Origin: Atopsyche davidsoni
Taxonomy: Eukaryota; Arthropoda; Insecta; Trichoptera; Hydrobiosidae
Direction of reading: 5' to 3'
DNA: 64,000 nucleotides
Assembly: GCA_022113835.1 (NCBI GenBank)
Contig: JAILWY010000020.1
Coordinates: forward strand, 4,588,001-4,652,000
The notes under the pieces were generated by a model. It was not told the DNA's origin. It searched no databases and saw only the letters and a program-made list of their open reading frames with translations. Shown here piece by piece: positions 36,617 through 47,218 of the stretch. The position numbers and the translations under genes are program-made. Position 1 is the stretch's first letter. The number at the start of each line of letters is the position of its first letter.

Positions 36617-37345
36617 AATATTGAGTACATTCCAACAACTCACATACAAGGACCAGACCCAATGGAAAAAATACAGAACTGTATTAAATGTTAGAAGTGC
36701 AAAATTACTATGTCACTGCACGGAGTTCGTAAACACCGAGCGTTTCGAGCATGTCCATATCGACATTGTCGGTCCGTAGCAATCACAAGGAAGCAGGTAC
36801 CTTATAACGATGATCGACAGGGGCACATCGTGGCCGGAGGTGGTCCCAGTGAAAGATATCACTGCGGAAACAACAGCCAACGCACTGTAAGTGGTTAGAT
36901 CTCCAGATTCGGCAGTCCTAAATTCATGACTACCGACAGAGGCACACAATTTGAATCAATGTTATTCAATCTAATTCTTAAAAAGCTCGGCATCACACGC
37001 AATAGAACCAAAAGCGAATGGGAACATTGAACGATTCCACAGAACACTAAAAGCAGCACTAATGACACGCAGCAAAACTGTGTCATTTTGGGCACAAGAG
37101 TTGCTTATCGGACTAAGATCCGCCATCAAAGAATACACTGGGTACAGTCCCGCCCAGATGACTCACGTTACATCTCTAAAAATGCTCGGTGAGATGTTAA
37201 CCCCGTAATCGAGGATTGCAATATTACAGACTTCACTAGGCAAATAACGTCTTATTTTGACAACCTGAGACCTGTAACTAGAATGAGACTAGACAATAGA
37301 AAGGTTTTCGTGCATAAGGAACTCAAGGATCGCTTATAAATTTAA
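36617..37345 (+). pseudogene. LTR-retroelement integrase fragment, copy 2
   Basis: Same module as copy 1, with the same stop after DIVGP and the same frame change, but it continues beyond the region deleted in copy 1 to a conserved tail ending near GGATCGCTTATAAATTTAAAC. It carries an altered segment where copies 3 and 5 read TTADNPKANGNIERFHR. Parent-like to copy 1; the offset between them is 1491-1493 nt. Dead. Confidence 0.8.
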
Positions 37346-37420
37346 ACTACCGCTTTCAGGGAGTCATCAGTTATCTTACCCCATGGGGTTAAAAAAACCA
37401 GAATAAATAAATAAATAAAA

Positions 37421-37640
37421 CCGTGGGGTAGGTAATTTTCGTTCCGGCAGAGTTCCTGCTATTCCATAGTAAGTTCGCTAGGAAATTGACAAGGACTAAA
37501 GCATTGCTACTAGCACATTGAAGTCTTAGGTTTTAACTCCACGGTGTCGTCAGACATCGTGCCTACGGGGCGAATGGTACAAGGTGGTTAAACAATTGTA
37601 TCACTTACGATTCCCTCGAGGTACTTGGCGTCCCCTCGTT
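37421..37640 (+). repeat. LTR-like block L, copy 1
   Basis: Non-coding block starting CCGTGGGGTAGG and passing through GTTCCGGCAGAGTTC to CGATTCCCTCGAGGTACTTGG. Full or partial copies lie at 39838-40011, 44395-44590, 47222-47327, 52015-52203 and, inverted, 41160-41253. At 39838-40180 it runs into a TATA box and a primer-binding-like site, so I read block L as the U3 part of an LTR. Confidence 0.6.
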
Positions 37641-37797
37641 GTATCTAGCCTCCCTGGCGTAAGCGGACTCTGCGGCAGGGAAATATATTTCCCAGCTTCT
37701 CGTGGGACTTACTATGACAAACAGACAACAGCAAATAACAAAACAGACACCGGCGACGAACATAAGATTGGTAACGGACATCCTTCCGGAACCGGAT

Positions 37798-38130
37798 TTA
37801 GAATTTGCCTGGCAGCTGGAAAAGCTCGCCAGGGTTAGGCCGAACACCAATCTCGCGCTAATTTTGTCACTATCGACAAAACGGACATATGACAATACTT
37901 CCGACAAACCTGCATAGAGCTCATACAAAATATCTGTTGGTGAGGAACACAAGGAGCACGCAGGATGTGTTTTTGATCATGTCTAGAATCTACAGTCAAC
38001 GTCTCGCTGGTTGTGTTTGTTGTAGAACATTCAATAAATAAATAAGGAGGACTTCCATTTTTGTTCTTGCAGATCAAAAGAATGGTTGAGAACCAGAAAA
38101 AGCCCTGCCAGTCGAGTACCGCAGGTTTTA
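37798..38130 (+). repeat. Retroelement block F, copy 3
   Basis: Intact-looking copy of block F with the uninterrupted site GTCTCGCTGG that copy 1 lost to a MITE. It ends in AATAAATAAATAAGG and the sequence shared with 44985-45060 (CCAGTCGAGTACCGCAGG). No named protein. Confidence 0.55.
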
Positions 38131-38298
38131 AAAACTGGGACATTCTTCGATTATCATTATGCATTATGATTTGCACATTGTCGGGCAAACTTGATTTATC
38201 AGTTATCCGAAGTAAAGCTAGCATAAAAAACCATTGGGAACGATATCACACACATCAGACAACAGTTTTATACTCGTACTCTAGATCCATCTACAATA

Positions 38299-38784
38299 AT
38301 GGCTTCTAAGTGGACTCTGAATGATGTTATCATGTACTTTCAGGAAGATGAAGAGATTGAGGAAGGACTTTCAATTGAGCAGTTCCATTTGGCAATAAAC
38401 CCAAATGTGGAGTTCCTGAAAGTCCTAAAATTGACGCTTGAATGCCAGGGTTTTGACCCTAGAGTGATCATCAGGCAACTCATAAGAAATAGAAATTCTT
38501 ATCTTGCTTTGAATAGAGAGAGGAAATGGGATCTGACTAATGTCAGCGATGACTTTGCATGGACTGACACGACTCTGGAAACCAATGGATTGAGCAATAG
38601 GGGACCCGTAGCAAAAGATCTGGAGATGCTCAACATGATTATTCAGAAGTCTGTGGAAGGCATTGCAGACATACTTAACATGTTGAAAGAAAAGTATGAT
38701 ATAAATGATGAGTTTAGAAGATCAGGAACCTCTCTGGGGTCAACTGATATAGCTCTGCCAAGGATAACTGGAGCCATGCCATAA
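38299..38784 (+). CDS. Unrecognised 161-aa ORF inside the retroelement cluster
   Basis: I do not recognise this protein. It starts with ATG at 38299, reads MASKWTLNDVIMYFQEDEE and ends with TAA. It is acidic and predicted mostly helical, with no Cys-rich motif, signal peptide or membrane segment. Unlike its surroundings it has no stop or frameshift and occurs once in the window. A BEL/Pao protease remnant begins about 100 nt downstream in another frame, so it could be the gag N-terminus of the same element; an adopted or captured gene is the alternative. Block F ends about 170 nt upstream. Being open over 161 codons in AT-rich DNA supports a recent coding history. Confidence 0.55.
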   Translation: MASKWTLNDVIMYFQEDEEIEEGLSIEQFHLAINPNVEFLKVLKLTLECQGFDPRVIIRQLIRNRNSYLALNRERKWDLTNVSDDFAWTDTTLETNGLSNRGPVAKDLEMLNMIIQKSVEGIADILNMLKEKYDINDEFRRSGTSLGSTDIALPRITGAMP

Positions 38785-38803
38785 ATTGCTGTAAGGATGT
38801 TCC

Positions 38804-39430
38804 ATGACAGATGGGTTAAGGAAACTAACTGTGCCATACAATTCAATTCCTGGCATACTACCTCCTGAGGACAGGAGAAGTATGCCCTTCTTTCCATCCA
38901 AGATGCAGTTGGCCACCGCGAGAGTGGCCGCGACCAACGATAAAACGAAAGAGTCAACGGAATGCCGTGTTTTATTAGATAGCGCATCAGAAGTAAACTT
39001 CATAACAAAAAAATTGTGCGACGAGTTGAATTTAAAAATAAACAAATCAAACATTCCAGTGATAGGGATTAGCAGACAAACGTCAATGTCCGAGGGGTAA
39101 CAAGTTGAAATATAGAATCATTAACGCACACGGCTAAATATTCAATTAAGTGTTTAGTATTGGAGGTTATAACCGATAACATACCACGAGTAAACACCGA
39201 AGGTAAACAAAGCATTTTACCGACGCGAATAAAATTGGCAGATAAGTTATATAACATTTCAAAACTGGTAGATTTTTTATTGGGATCGGACATCTTCTGG
39301 GAAGTTATTAGTGGAGGTAAACTAGATTTTGGAGAGAACGCGATCGTATTGCAGGAATCGAAACTAGGATGGTTGACGATCGGACAAGGAGCCGGACGTC
39401 AGGGACACCATTTAGAACGATTAGATAGGC
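38804..39430 (+). pseudogene. BEL/Pao-type aspartic protease remnant
   Basis: The first frame (to 39100) has CRVLLDSASEVNFITKKL, the catalytic Asp-Ser motif of BEL/Pao proteases, preceded by a conserved ATARVA segment. After a stop near 39100, a second open part (39160-39430) has LVDFLLGSDIFWEV and SKLGWLTIGQG, matching the downstream half of that domain. A run of 15 G (39432-39446) follows. The broken frame makes it inactive. No reverse transcriptase is seen after it. Confidence 0.75.
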
Positions 39431-39553
39431 AGGGGGGGGGGGGGGGAGAAACATATGTAGTTTCACCAGGAACGGCTTTCAAAGGAAGCCCAGAGAGACA
39501 GGGCCGAGCGCCATCCTTGCAAGTGGAACTGGAGGAGGAGCGAGTCTCGTTCA

Positions 39554-39797
39554 GTCATGTTATAGTGAAAAAAAATAAAAAAAAATTAGTCATGCACCTC
39601 ATCAGCCAACGGGAGACAAAGGGCCCTGCTGATCTGAGTATTCACGAGTTACAGAAAGGTCGCAAGGCGGTACATTCTAAATCTCACCGTGTCCACCAAA
39701 TAAATTGTATTTCTAAAGTCATGTTAAAGTGAAAAAAAAAAAAAGGTTAGTCATGCACCTCATCAGCCAACGGGGGACAAAGGGCCCTGCCGATCTG
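39554..39797 (+). repeat. Partial and near-full copies of the 175-bp repeat
   Basis: A partial unit (39554-39635) and a near-full unit (39636-39797) of the repeat at 34270-34618, with a small deletion of the GACCCGCGAAC segment in the second. They join the dead protease to the LTR-like block that follows. Confidence 0.65.
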
Positions 39798-39837
39798 CAG
39801 CGAGACAACGGGTCGATAGTGAAAAATAAATCTCACA

Positions 39838-40180
39838 GTAAGTTCGCTAGGAAATTGACAAGGACTAAAGCATTGCTACTAGCACATTGAAGTCTTAGGT
39901 TTTAACTCCACGGTGTCGTCAGACATCGTGCCTACGGGGCGAATGGTACAAGGTGGTTAAACAATTGTATCACTTACGATTCCCTCGAGGTACTTGGCGT
40001 CTCCTCGTTGACACGACGCTGCACATTCCAATGGATGTTGCGGAGGCACGCACAAAAACCCCTATATAAGCACTCCTCTGGTACCTTTTGACGTTGTAAC
40101 TCTGTATTACTAATTGTAGTAAAGAACATAGCAAATTCTTTCGCCGCCTTCTGATTGTTTCCCTACATTAATCTAACGGC
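39838..40180 (+). repeat. Probable LTR (U3-R-U5) followed by a primer-binding-like site
   Basis: Block L continues into a CTATATAAGCAC TATA box (about 40060-40071), then a leader containing TCTGTATTACTAATTGTAG and a conserved end TTGTTTCCCTACA (40155-40167). Next to that, ATTGGTAACTCCGACG (about 40184-40199) looks like the primer-binding region found just inside insect LTR elements. The same end sequence occurs at 42331-42432 and 49224-49316. No complete element with two matching LTRs could be drawn. Confidence 0.55.
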
Positions 40181-40320
40181 GAAATTGGTAACTCCGACGT
40201 GTAACCTGTAGTCGTATGTCAGGTAAAACGTTACAGCCCATGATGGGAAATTTACCAAGGGAAAGGTTGGAACCTGGTTTCCCTTTTCTGGATTGTGGGG
40301 TAGATTACGCCGGATATCTA

Positions 40321-41253
40321 AAAGCCCGATGGAGGCTTGACAGAGACATATGTATAAAATGTTACAAATTCATCTGATTTATTTTTTATAACAATTGACA
40401 TTAAATAAATTTAGGGGTATAATAATTATTCAAATGTGATTATAGTCCTGCTGAATATCAGTTATGAATATATGTATAAGTATATGAATATCACTCTTGG
40501 GGCGGGAGATTGAAAGTGGTTTCTGCAGATGGGTGATTTCGGCGCGAGGTGGAGTGGCGATAGCCGACTCGACGACGACCGCTCCTGCGGAGACCGCCCC
40601 GACCAGGAGCGCTCCTGCGGAAGCTGCTCTGACGAGGAGCGATCATGCGGAGACCATCCCGACGAGCAGCGATCCTGCGGAGACTGTCCCGACGAGCAGC
40701 GATCCTGCGGAGACCGCCCCGACGACCGCTCCGACAAAGGATGCGACCATGAGCGATGTGGCTGAAAACGCGCCTGTGGGAAGAAACATGGCCAGGAGCG
40801 CTTCTTTGAGGAGGGGAGACACGGCTGAATGCGCTCCTGCGGGTTTGCGAAGATTCGGAGATGCACCCTTGGACGATTTGGCTGGCAGCATGGGGCGAAG
40901 GTCACTGCCGCAGGAGGGGTTGTTGGCGGAGGCGGGAGTGGTCGATGGAGCGGGCTGTTGGCCCGGGAAGTCACTTTATTAAATGTATTGATGAATAACT
41001 CTTTTATTATATTTTCAAACATTGTTACAAATTTTTATATTAGTGCCCAACTATCATTAAAATAGACATTCATTTGTTAGATTCACTTTAAATATGGAAA
41101 TGGTATAACAATTTTTTTTTATTTTTTTTAATATATATATAAGACTTCAATGTGCTAGGAGCAATGCTTTAGACCTTGTCAAATTCCTAGCGAACTTACT
41201 ATGGAATAGCAGGAACTCTGCCGGAACGAAAATTACCTACCCCACGGTTTTAT
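40321..41253 (-). repeat. Block W: GC-rich block with 30-bp minisatellite, inverted copy 1
   Basis: Reverse-complement copy of 47219-48153. Its GC-rich core (40560-40740) is a tandem repeat of about 30 bp, GCGGAGACCGCCCCGACGAG-like, in about five units. Because the unit is a multiple of three without stops, several frames on both strands stay open for 80-180 codons. The peptide read (for example PAETAPTSSD repeats) is low-complexity and cannot be assigned to a real protein. The outer ends contain block L sequence and TATATA. Confidence 0.7.
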
Positions 41254-41275
41254 TTATTTATTTATTTTTGTTTTT

Positions 41276-41797
41276 TTAAGAAATTAGATTAGAAAGTTCG
41301 GATAGAGACAATCCCCGTGACAGAATATCAGCAGGATTATCCTTGCCGTTAATGTGCAAAAACTTTGAATCTTCTGTTAAATCAATAATTTCTACCACTC
41401 GGTTTTGCACGAATGCTTTCAACGAGTGAGGGGGCGTTCGCAACCACCCTAACACAATGGTGGAATCCGTCCAGATTATTGTTCTAGTGAAAGAAATACG
41501 CAAGGACTTTTTAATTTTATTTAATAACCGAGCGCCCACCAGCACTCCGCAGAGCTCTAATCGCGGAATGGTAAGTGGTTTGATTGGTGCCACGTGAGTT
41601 TTTGAGCATAATAGATTTATCGTTATTACGCCGGTTGTGTTTACTGTGCGTACATACGCACATGATCCGTACGCCTTTTCACTGGCATCGGTGAAAATAT
41701 GCAATTCTATTTGCTTTGGATCTTGGCCGATCACGACGAAATACAATTTACGTTTATACTTTCTATACAAAAAAATTGCCAATGCAATTCGTTGCAA
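41276..41797 (-). pseudogene. BEL/Pao reverse-transcriptase C-terminus and RNase H domain, copy 1
   Basis: 173-codon open fragment. HIFTDASEKAYGSCAYV is the first acidic motif of the BEL/Pao RNase H. KTHVAPIKPLTIPRLELCG and IIWTDSTIVLGWLRT are the following family landmarks, and HINGKDNPADILSRG the last. The upstream part (true RT with YxDD) is missing, and the fragment ends in an A/T tract. It is transcribed opposite to the integrase copies around it. Domain is certain; activity is not expected. Confidence 0.85.
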
Positions 41798-42299
41798 TTG
41801 TCTGAATTTGAAAGATGCAAGCGATTCAGTAATGCTCCTCCGCTAAAGTCTCCTGTAGCACCGGTCATCTCTAATATCGTAGAATTAATAGGAAATCGGC
41901 TATCGAACATCTCGACTGATCATCAGATGAAATAAATAGATTGTTGGTATTCTGAGGGGAGATCAATGGGATTGGGATAGCATAACGGGCTGATCAATGA
42001 TGGGTCGCACACAACGTATAGTGCAGAGTAAAGCAAATACTAGAGGACGGGACCACGGAGGATGGTCTCTGTCTTGTACGATGCTTGAAGGCAGGAGTAG
42101 AAAGGTGATTTTAACTTAAATTTGAAACGTCTGTGCAATCTTAAACCGACTGATGGTAAAATGCTGCAGGTTTAGCGCCTCTTATTTCCAATTTTTGATG
42201 ATTTCCATGTCCATACGAAGCCTTTATAAAGACACGGGTTTATCCGAAAGGCAGGTTTAATTTCAAAAGCTGCACATACGGTCTCCAGTTGCGTGTTGG

Positions 42300-42470
42300 C
42301 ATTTACTATAAGTTATATAAAAGGATCCCTGGAGTGCACCCTGGTACCTTTTGACGTTTTTACTCTGTATTACTAATTGTAGAGAAGAACATAGCAAATT
42401 CTTTCGCCGCCTTCTGATTGTTTCCCTACATTAATCTAACGGCGAAATTGGTAACCCCGACGTGAGCTCA
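42300..42470 (+). repeat. LTR 3' end with TATA box and primer-binding-like site, copy 2
   Basis: TTATATAAAAGG TATA box near 42312, then the leader shared with 40080-40167 and a primer-binding-like ATTGGTAACCCCGACGTG near 42448-42465. Block F begins immediately at GAGCTC (42464), so the element body has been replaced. Confidence 0.55.
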
Positions 42471-43499
42471 TGCAAAGTATCTGTTGGTGAGGAACATGAG
42501 GAGCACGCAGGATGTGTTTTTGATCATGTCTAGAATCTACCGCCAACGTCTGGCCAGTTGTGCTCGTTGTAGAACATTCAATAAATAAATAAGGAGGACT
42601 TCCATTTTTGTTCTTGCAGATCAAAAGAATGGCTGAGAACCAGAAAAAGCCCTGGTTTGTGTGGTGTAATGGTGACACTGGACATTTAACAGACGTGCAT
42701 CATATTGACAACTCATATGTTGATGGAGTGTCTGTACAAAGGAGATAAAACTACTCATTTATGTCCTCGAAAAACAATTGACGTAATATCTTCCACTCTG
42801 AGACTTCAGACAAGTTACATAATAAAAGAAGCAATCGAGGAACCTCCCCTTGAACTTTGCAAATGAACTAAACGAGTTGATTAGGTCACTCAGACGCGGG
42901 AGGCAGAAGAAAGCGAACATGGAATGAAAGTCTCGATGAAATTCACGATTATTATTATTATTATATGCAGTGGATTAGATTGTAGGAACAGTGCGCCTTG
43001 GTCGAGACAACAAGCACGTTTTGATCATCTATTACATTTAGATATCGTGAAGATACATCAATACGTACGGTCTTGAGACCTTAAAGGCGGCACCAAGACA
43101 TATTTCTAATAACGCAAGACAGGAGTAGGCTGCAGTGAGGGCTAATTCCCCTTGTTCCAGTAAAATTGACCAACTCACCGGCGACTAGTACTCGTTAACG
43201 AAAACACGGGTAATAAATTATATTTACCAAATACTACAATTTGAGTCACCCTGGAACGCAGCTAAACGAAAAATCTCGAGAAAAAAGAAAACGTTCTTTA
43301 ATTATCCACCAAAAAAAAACAAGGCTGAGTCGTATCGCTCCGGTAACATCCATCGTTAGTAAAATAGAGATCTTCTCGAGACGCGGGTAATAAATTATAT
43401 TTACTAAATACCTTTCGTAAATGTGCATTCGAACACATTCACAATTTGAGTCAACCCGGAACGAAGCAAACGAAAAACCTCATAAAAAAAAAAAAAAAT
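42464..43499 (+). repeat. Blocks F and Q, second arrangement
   Basis: Same order as 35553-36616, with an extra insertion of about 120 nt (42784-42908) absent from the first arrangement. Ends in a long A tract before integrase copy 3. No supported protein. Confidence 0.5.
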
Positions 43500-44150
43500 A
43501 TTGAGTACATTCCAACAACTCACATACAAGGACCAGACCCAATGGAAAAAATACAGAACTGTATTAAGTGTTAGAAGTGCAAAATTACTAAACACACTAT
43601 GTCACCGCACGGAGTTTGTAAACACCGAGCGTTTCGAGCATGTCCATATCGACATTGTCGGTCCGTAGCAATCACAAGGAAGCAGGTACCTTATAACAAT
43701 GATCGACAGAGGCACATCGTGGCCGGAGGTGGTCCCAGTGAAAGATATCACTGCGGAAACAACAGCCAACGCACTGTAAGAGGTTGGATCTCCAGATTCG
43801 GCAGTCCTAAATTCATGACTACCGACAGAGGCACACAATTTGAATCAATGATGTTCAATCAAATTCTTAAAAAATTCGGCATCGCACGCAATAGAACAAC
43901 CGCTGACAATCCAAAAGCGAATGGGAACATTGAACGATTCCACAGAACACTAAAAGTAGCACTAATAACACGCTGCAAAACTGTGTCATTTTGGACACAA
44001 GAGTTGCCATCGGTGTCACTCGGACTAAAATCTGCCATTAAAGAAGACACATTTTGACAACCTGAGGTCTGTAACTAGAATTATACTAGACAATAGAAAG
44101 GTTTTCGTGCATAAGGAACTCAAGGATCGCTTATACATTTAAACTAGTTT
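43500..44150 (+). pseudogene. LTR-retroelement integrase fragment, copy 3
   Basis: Best preserved of the five with copy 5. The region after the frame change reads GWISRFGSPKFMTTDRGTQF and continues through NPKANGNIERFHRTLK, so the last two acidic positions of the DDE core are present. The stop after DIVGP and the frame break upstream remain. The 3' tail differs from copies 2 and 4: a deletion joins IKEDT directly to the sequence TTTTGACAACCTGAGG. Confidence 0.82.
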
Positions 44151-44183
44151 TCAGGGAGTCATCGGTTATCTTACGCCTTAGGG

Positions 44184-44339
44184 CAGTCATGTCAAAGATA
44201 CGGCCCGCGATCCCAATGTGTCACAGAAAGAAGAATCATGTTTTTTAGAGCTTTTAGACTCATTTTATATGAATCAGGCCCGCCTACACATTCTAAATTT
44301 AATATATGGCCCTCTGCAAAATTGAGTTTGACACCTCTG
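44184..44339. mobile_element. hAT-type MITE B, copy 1, with perfect 8-bp target duplication
   Basis: A 156-bp element. The left end is CAGTCATGTCAAA and the right end, read on the minus strand, is CAGAGGTGTCAAA; both are followed inward by GGCCC-rich sequence. Perfect 8-bp duplications CCTTAGGG flank it (44176-44183 and 44340-44347). Related sites without it are at about 37377 and 47186 (TTACCCCWTGGGGTT). No coding capacity. Confidence 0.88.
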
Positions 44340-44394
44340 CCTTAGGGTTTCAAAAAAAAAAGAAAAAAAAAAGAAAAAAACTTTGAGTAAGTCA

Positions 44395-45010
44395 TTTTTG
44401 TTCCGGCAGAGTTCTTGTTATTCCATAGTAAGTTGGCTAGGAAATTGACAAGGACTAAAGCATTGCTCCTAGCACATTGAAGTCTTAGGTTTTAACTCCA
44501 CGGTGTCAGACATCGTGCCTACGGGGCGAATGGTACAAGGTGGTTAAACAATTGTATCACTTACGATTCCCTCGAAGTACTTGGCGTCCTTTCGTTGTAA
44601 CTAGCCTCCCGTGCGTAAGCGGGCTCTGCGGAAGATGTAAATATAATAAACAAAAGACACAGGCGACGAACCTTGGCACGAATACGGACATCCTTCCGGA
44701 ACTGGACTTTGAATTTGCCTGGCAGCCGGAAAAGCTCGCCAGGGTTAGGCCGAACACCAATCTCGCGCTAATTTTGTCACTATCGACAAAACGGACATAT
44801 GACAATACTTCCGAGAAACCTGCTTAGAGCTCATGCAATGTATCTGTTGGTGAGGAACAAAAGGAGCACGCAGGATGTGTTTTTGATCATGTCTAGAATC
44901 TACCGTCAACGTCTCGCAGGTTGTAGAACATTCGATAAATAAATAAGAAGGACTTCCAAATGTGTTCTTGCATATCAAAAGAATGGTTGAGAACCAGAAA
45001 AAGCCCTGCC
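44395..45010 (+). repeat. LTR-like block L and block F, copies in third arrangement
   Basis: Block L (44395-44590) is followed by a shortened join to block F (44704-44985). The join lacks about 60 nt present at 37640-37760. No gene. Confidence 0.55.
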
Positions 45011-45313
45011 AGTCGAGTACCGCAGGTTTTCAAAAACTGGGACATTCTTCGATTATCATTTTGCATATTACTATGCTACAAGTCAAGCCTACCACAAGCA
45101 AAATGCTAACCAGTAACGCAGTGAGATATACCGGGAAAACTATGCACATGACTTGTGAATAACGTTAATCCCTCTCACTGCACGAGTGGAGTCGGTTACC
45201 TGGTGCCAGAGTGGCTTTTCCGTGTATGTGCAGGCCAACTATAATCTGCCCTTGCGCTCAGCAGTGAAGGCAACGAATAAATAAATGTCCTTGAGATACC
45301 ACAAATTCCAAGT

Positions 45314-46143
45314 TTACATCAACTATTGAAGTAAAGTTTGATTGACAAGCCGATTAGTAAAATTTGTTTAAGATTTTTAGTGAAATGGTCACTAACCTCC
45401 TCTGAGGAGAGCCAATGTACCGGGAAAAGCTTCACATAAAGAATGTAAGCCTTGTCTTAGTTCGTGAGAAGCTTCACACAATTCCGTTTTAAGGAATGAT
45501 CATATCTGTGCACTTAGGACTACGGAATAGTCAGTCATGCGGGCAGTGATAACAAATTGCGGGTCTCTGTTGTACCAGCCTTCCAGATTTAGGTCGAAGC
45601 GCGCGCATAGCAACCATCCTTTCTTTGTTCTGAATAAATCATGATGAGTTCCGTCACCCGAGGGGGTGGTAAATTATCGGCCAACACCCGGGAAAAAATG
45701 GTAGACATGACGACGCGTGCCATAGACTGACAAAAAATAAATGGTGATGAAACACTTATCTGTGAATACTGTAAAAACACCCATCATGATATTACAGAAT
45801 GCATCGAGTTTCAGAAAAAGACGGTCTCTGATCGTTACGATGATTGTATTGAAAACAAGTCTGATTCCGTTGCCTAAAAAAAGCCCATTACAAAGATCAA
45901 TGTCAAAAGCGACCTCGCGGTATAGACGGCTGTCAGCAGTCCCATCACAGCTTACATCGCTTACTCTGTACACGCTGTTTTAAAAATTAAAAAAAAATAT
46001 ATATATTTGTTACACCATTTCCATATTTTAAGTGATATATTAAAAAAAATTAAAAAAAATTGTTATACCATCTCCATATTTTAAGTGATATTAAAAAAAA
46101 TTAAAAATAAATTGTTTTTTCCATATTTTAAGTGAAGTGAAGT
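45314..46143 (+). pseudogene. gag-like fragment with CCHC zinc knuckle, copy 1
   Basis: At 45761-45802 the frame reads CEYCKNTHHDITEC, a CX2CX4HX4C zinc knuckle as found in LTR-element gag proteins, and continues to a stop near 45877. The rest of the block has no long frame. It is followed by three short tandem units (45985-46140) around CCATATTTTAAGTGA with A-rich spacers. The whole block is repeated gap-free at 50017-50846. Confidence 0.65.
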
Positions 46144-46420
46144 ACCAAATACTACAATTTGAGTCACCCTGGAACGCAGCAAAACGAAAAATCTCGAGAA
46201 AAAAGAAAACGTTCTTTAATTATCCACAAAAAAAAAAAACAAGGCTGAGTCGTATCGCTCCGGTAACATCCATCGTCAGTAAAATAGAGATCTCCTCGAG
46301 ACGCGGGTAATAAATTCTATTTACTAAATGCCTTTCGTAAATGTGCATTCGAACATTCTCAATTTGAGTCAACCCGGAACGAGGCAAACGAAAAACCTCA
46401 TAAAAAAAAAATTAAAAAAA

Positions 46421-47160
46421 TATTGAGTACGTTCCAACAACTCACATACTAGGTCCAGACCCAATGGAAAAAATACAGAACTGTATTAAATGTTAGAAGT
46501 GCAAAATTACTATGTCACCGCACGGAGTTTGTCAACACCGAGCGTTTCGAGCATGTCCATATCGACATTGTCGGTCCGTAGCAATCACAAGGAAGCAGGT
46601 ACCTTATAACGATGATCGACAGGGGCACATCGTGGCCGGAGGTGGTCCCAGTGAAAGATATCACTGCGGAAACAACAGCCAACGCACTGTAAGTGGTTAG
46701 ATCTCCAGATTTGGCAGTCCTAAATTCATGACTACCGACAGAGGCACACAATTTGAATCAATGTTATTCAATCAAATTCTTAAAAAATTCGGCATCACAC
46801 GCAATAGAACAAACGCCTACATTCCTAAAGCGAATGGGAACATTAAACGATTCCACAGAACACTAAAAGTAGCACTAATGATATTTCGGGCACAAGAGTC
46901 GCCATCGGTGTCACTCGGACTAAGATCCGCCATTAAAGAAGACACTGGGTACAGTCCCGTCCAGATGGCTTAAGTTACGTCTCTAAAAAATGCTCGGTAA
47001 GATGTTTAACCCCGTAATCGAGGATTGCAATATTAGAAACTTCACTAGGCAAATAACGTCTTATTTTGACAACCTGAGACCTGTAACTAGAATTAGACTA
47101 GACAATAGAATGGTTTTCGTGCATAAGGAACTCAAGGATCGCTTATAAATTTAAACTACC
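46421..47160 (+). pseudogene. LTR-retroelement integrase fragment, copy 4
   Basis: Same module and lesions as copies 1-2 (TTAGATCTCC in place of the Trp codon seen in copies 3 and 5), but with its own changes at the third acidic region (an altered NIERFHR segment) and a small deletion after KVALM. The tail continues to GGATCGCTTATAAATTTAAAC. Offset to copy 2 is about 9802 nt. Confidence 0.8.
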
Positions 47161-47218
47161 GCTTTCAGGGAGTCATCAGTTATCTTACCCCTTGGGGTTA
47201 AAAAAACAAAATAATAAT

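Noticed and set aside
40497..40982. Long frames in block W as a real repetitive protein
   Set aside because: Several frames on both strands are equally open because of the 30-bp repeat; none has a recognisable domain or clear start.
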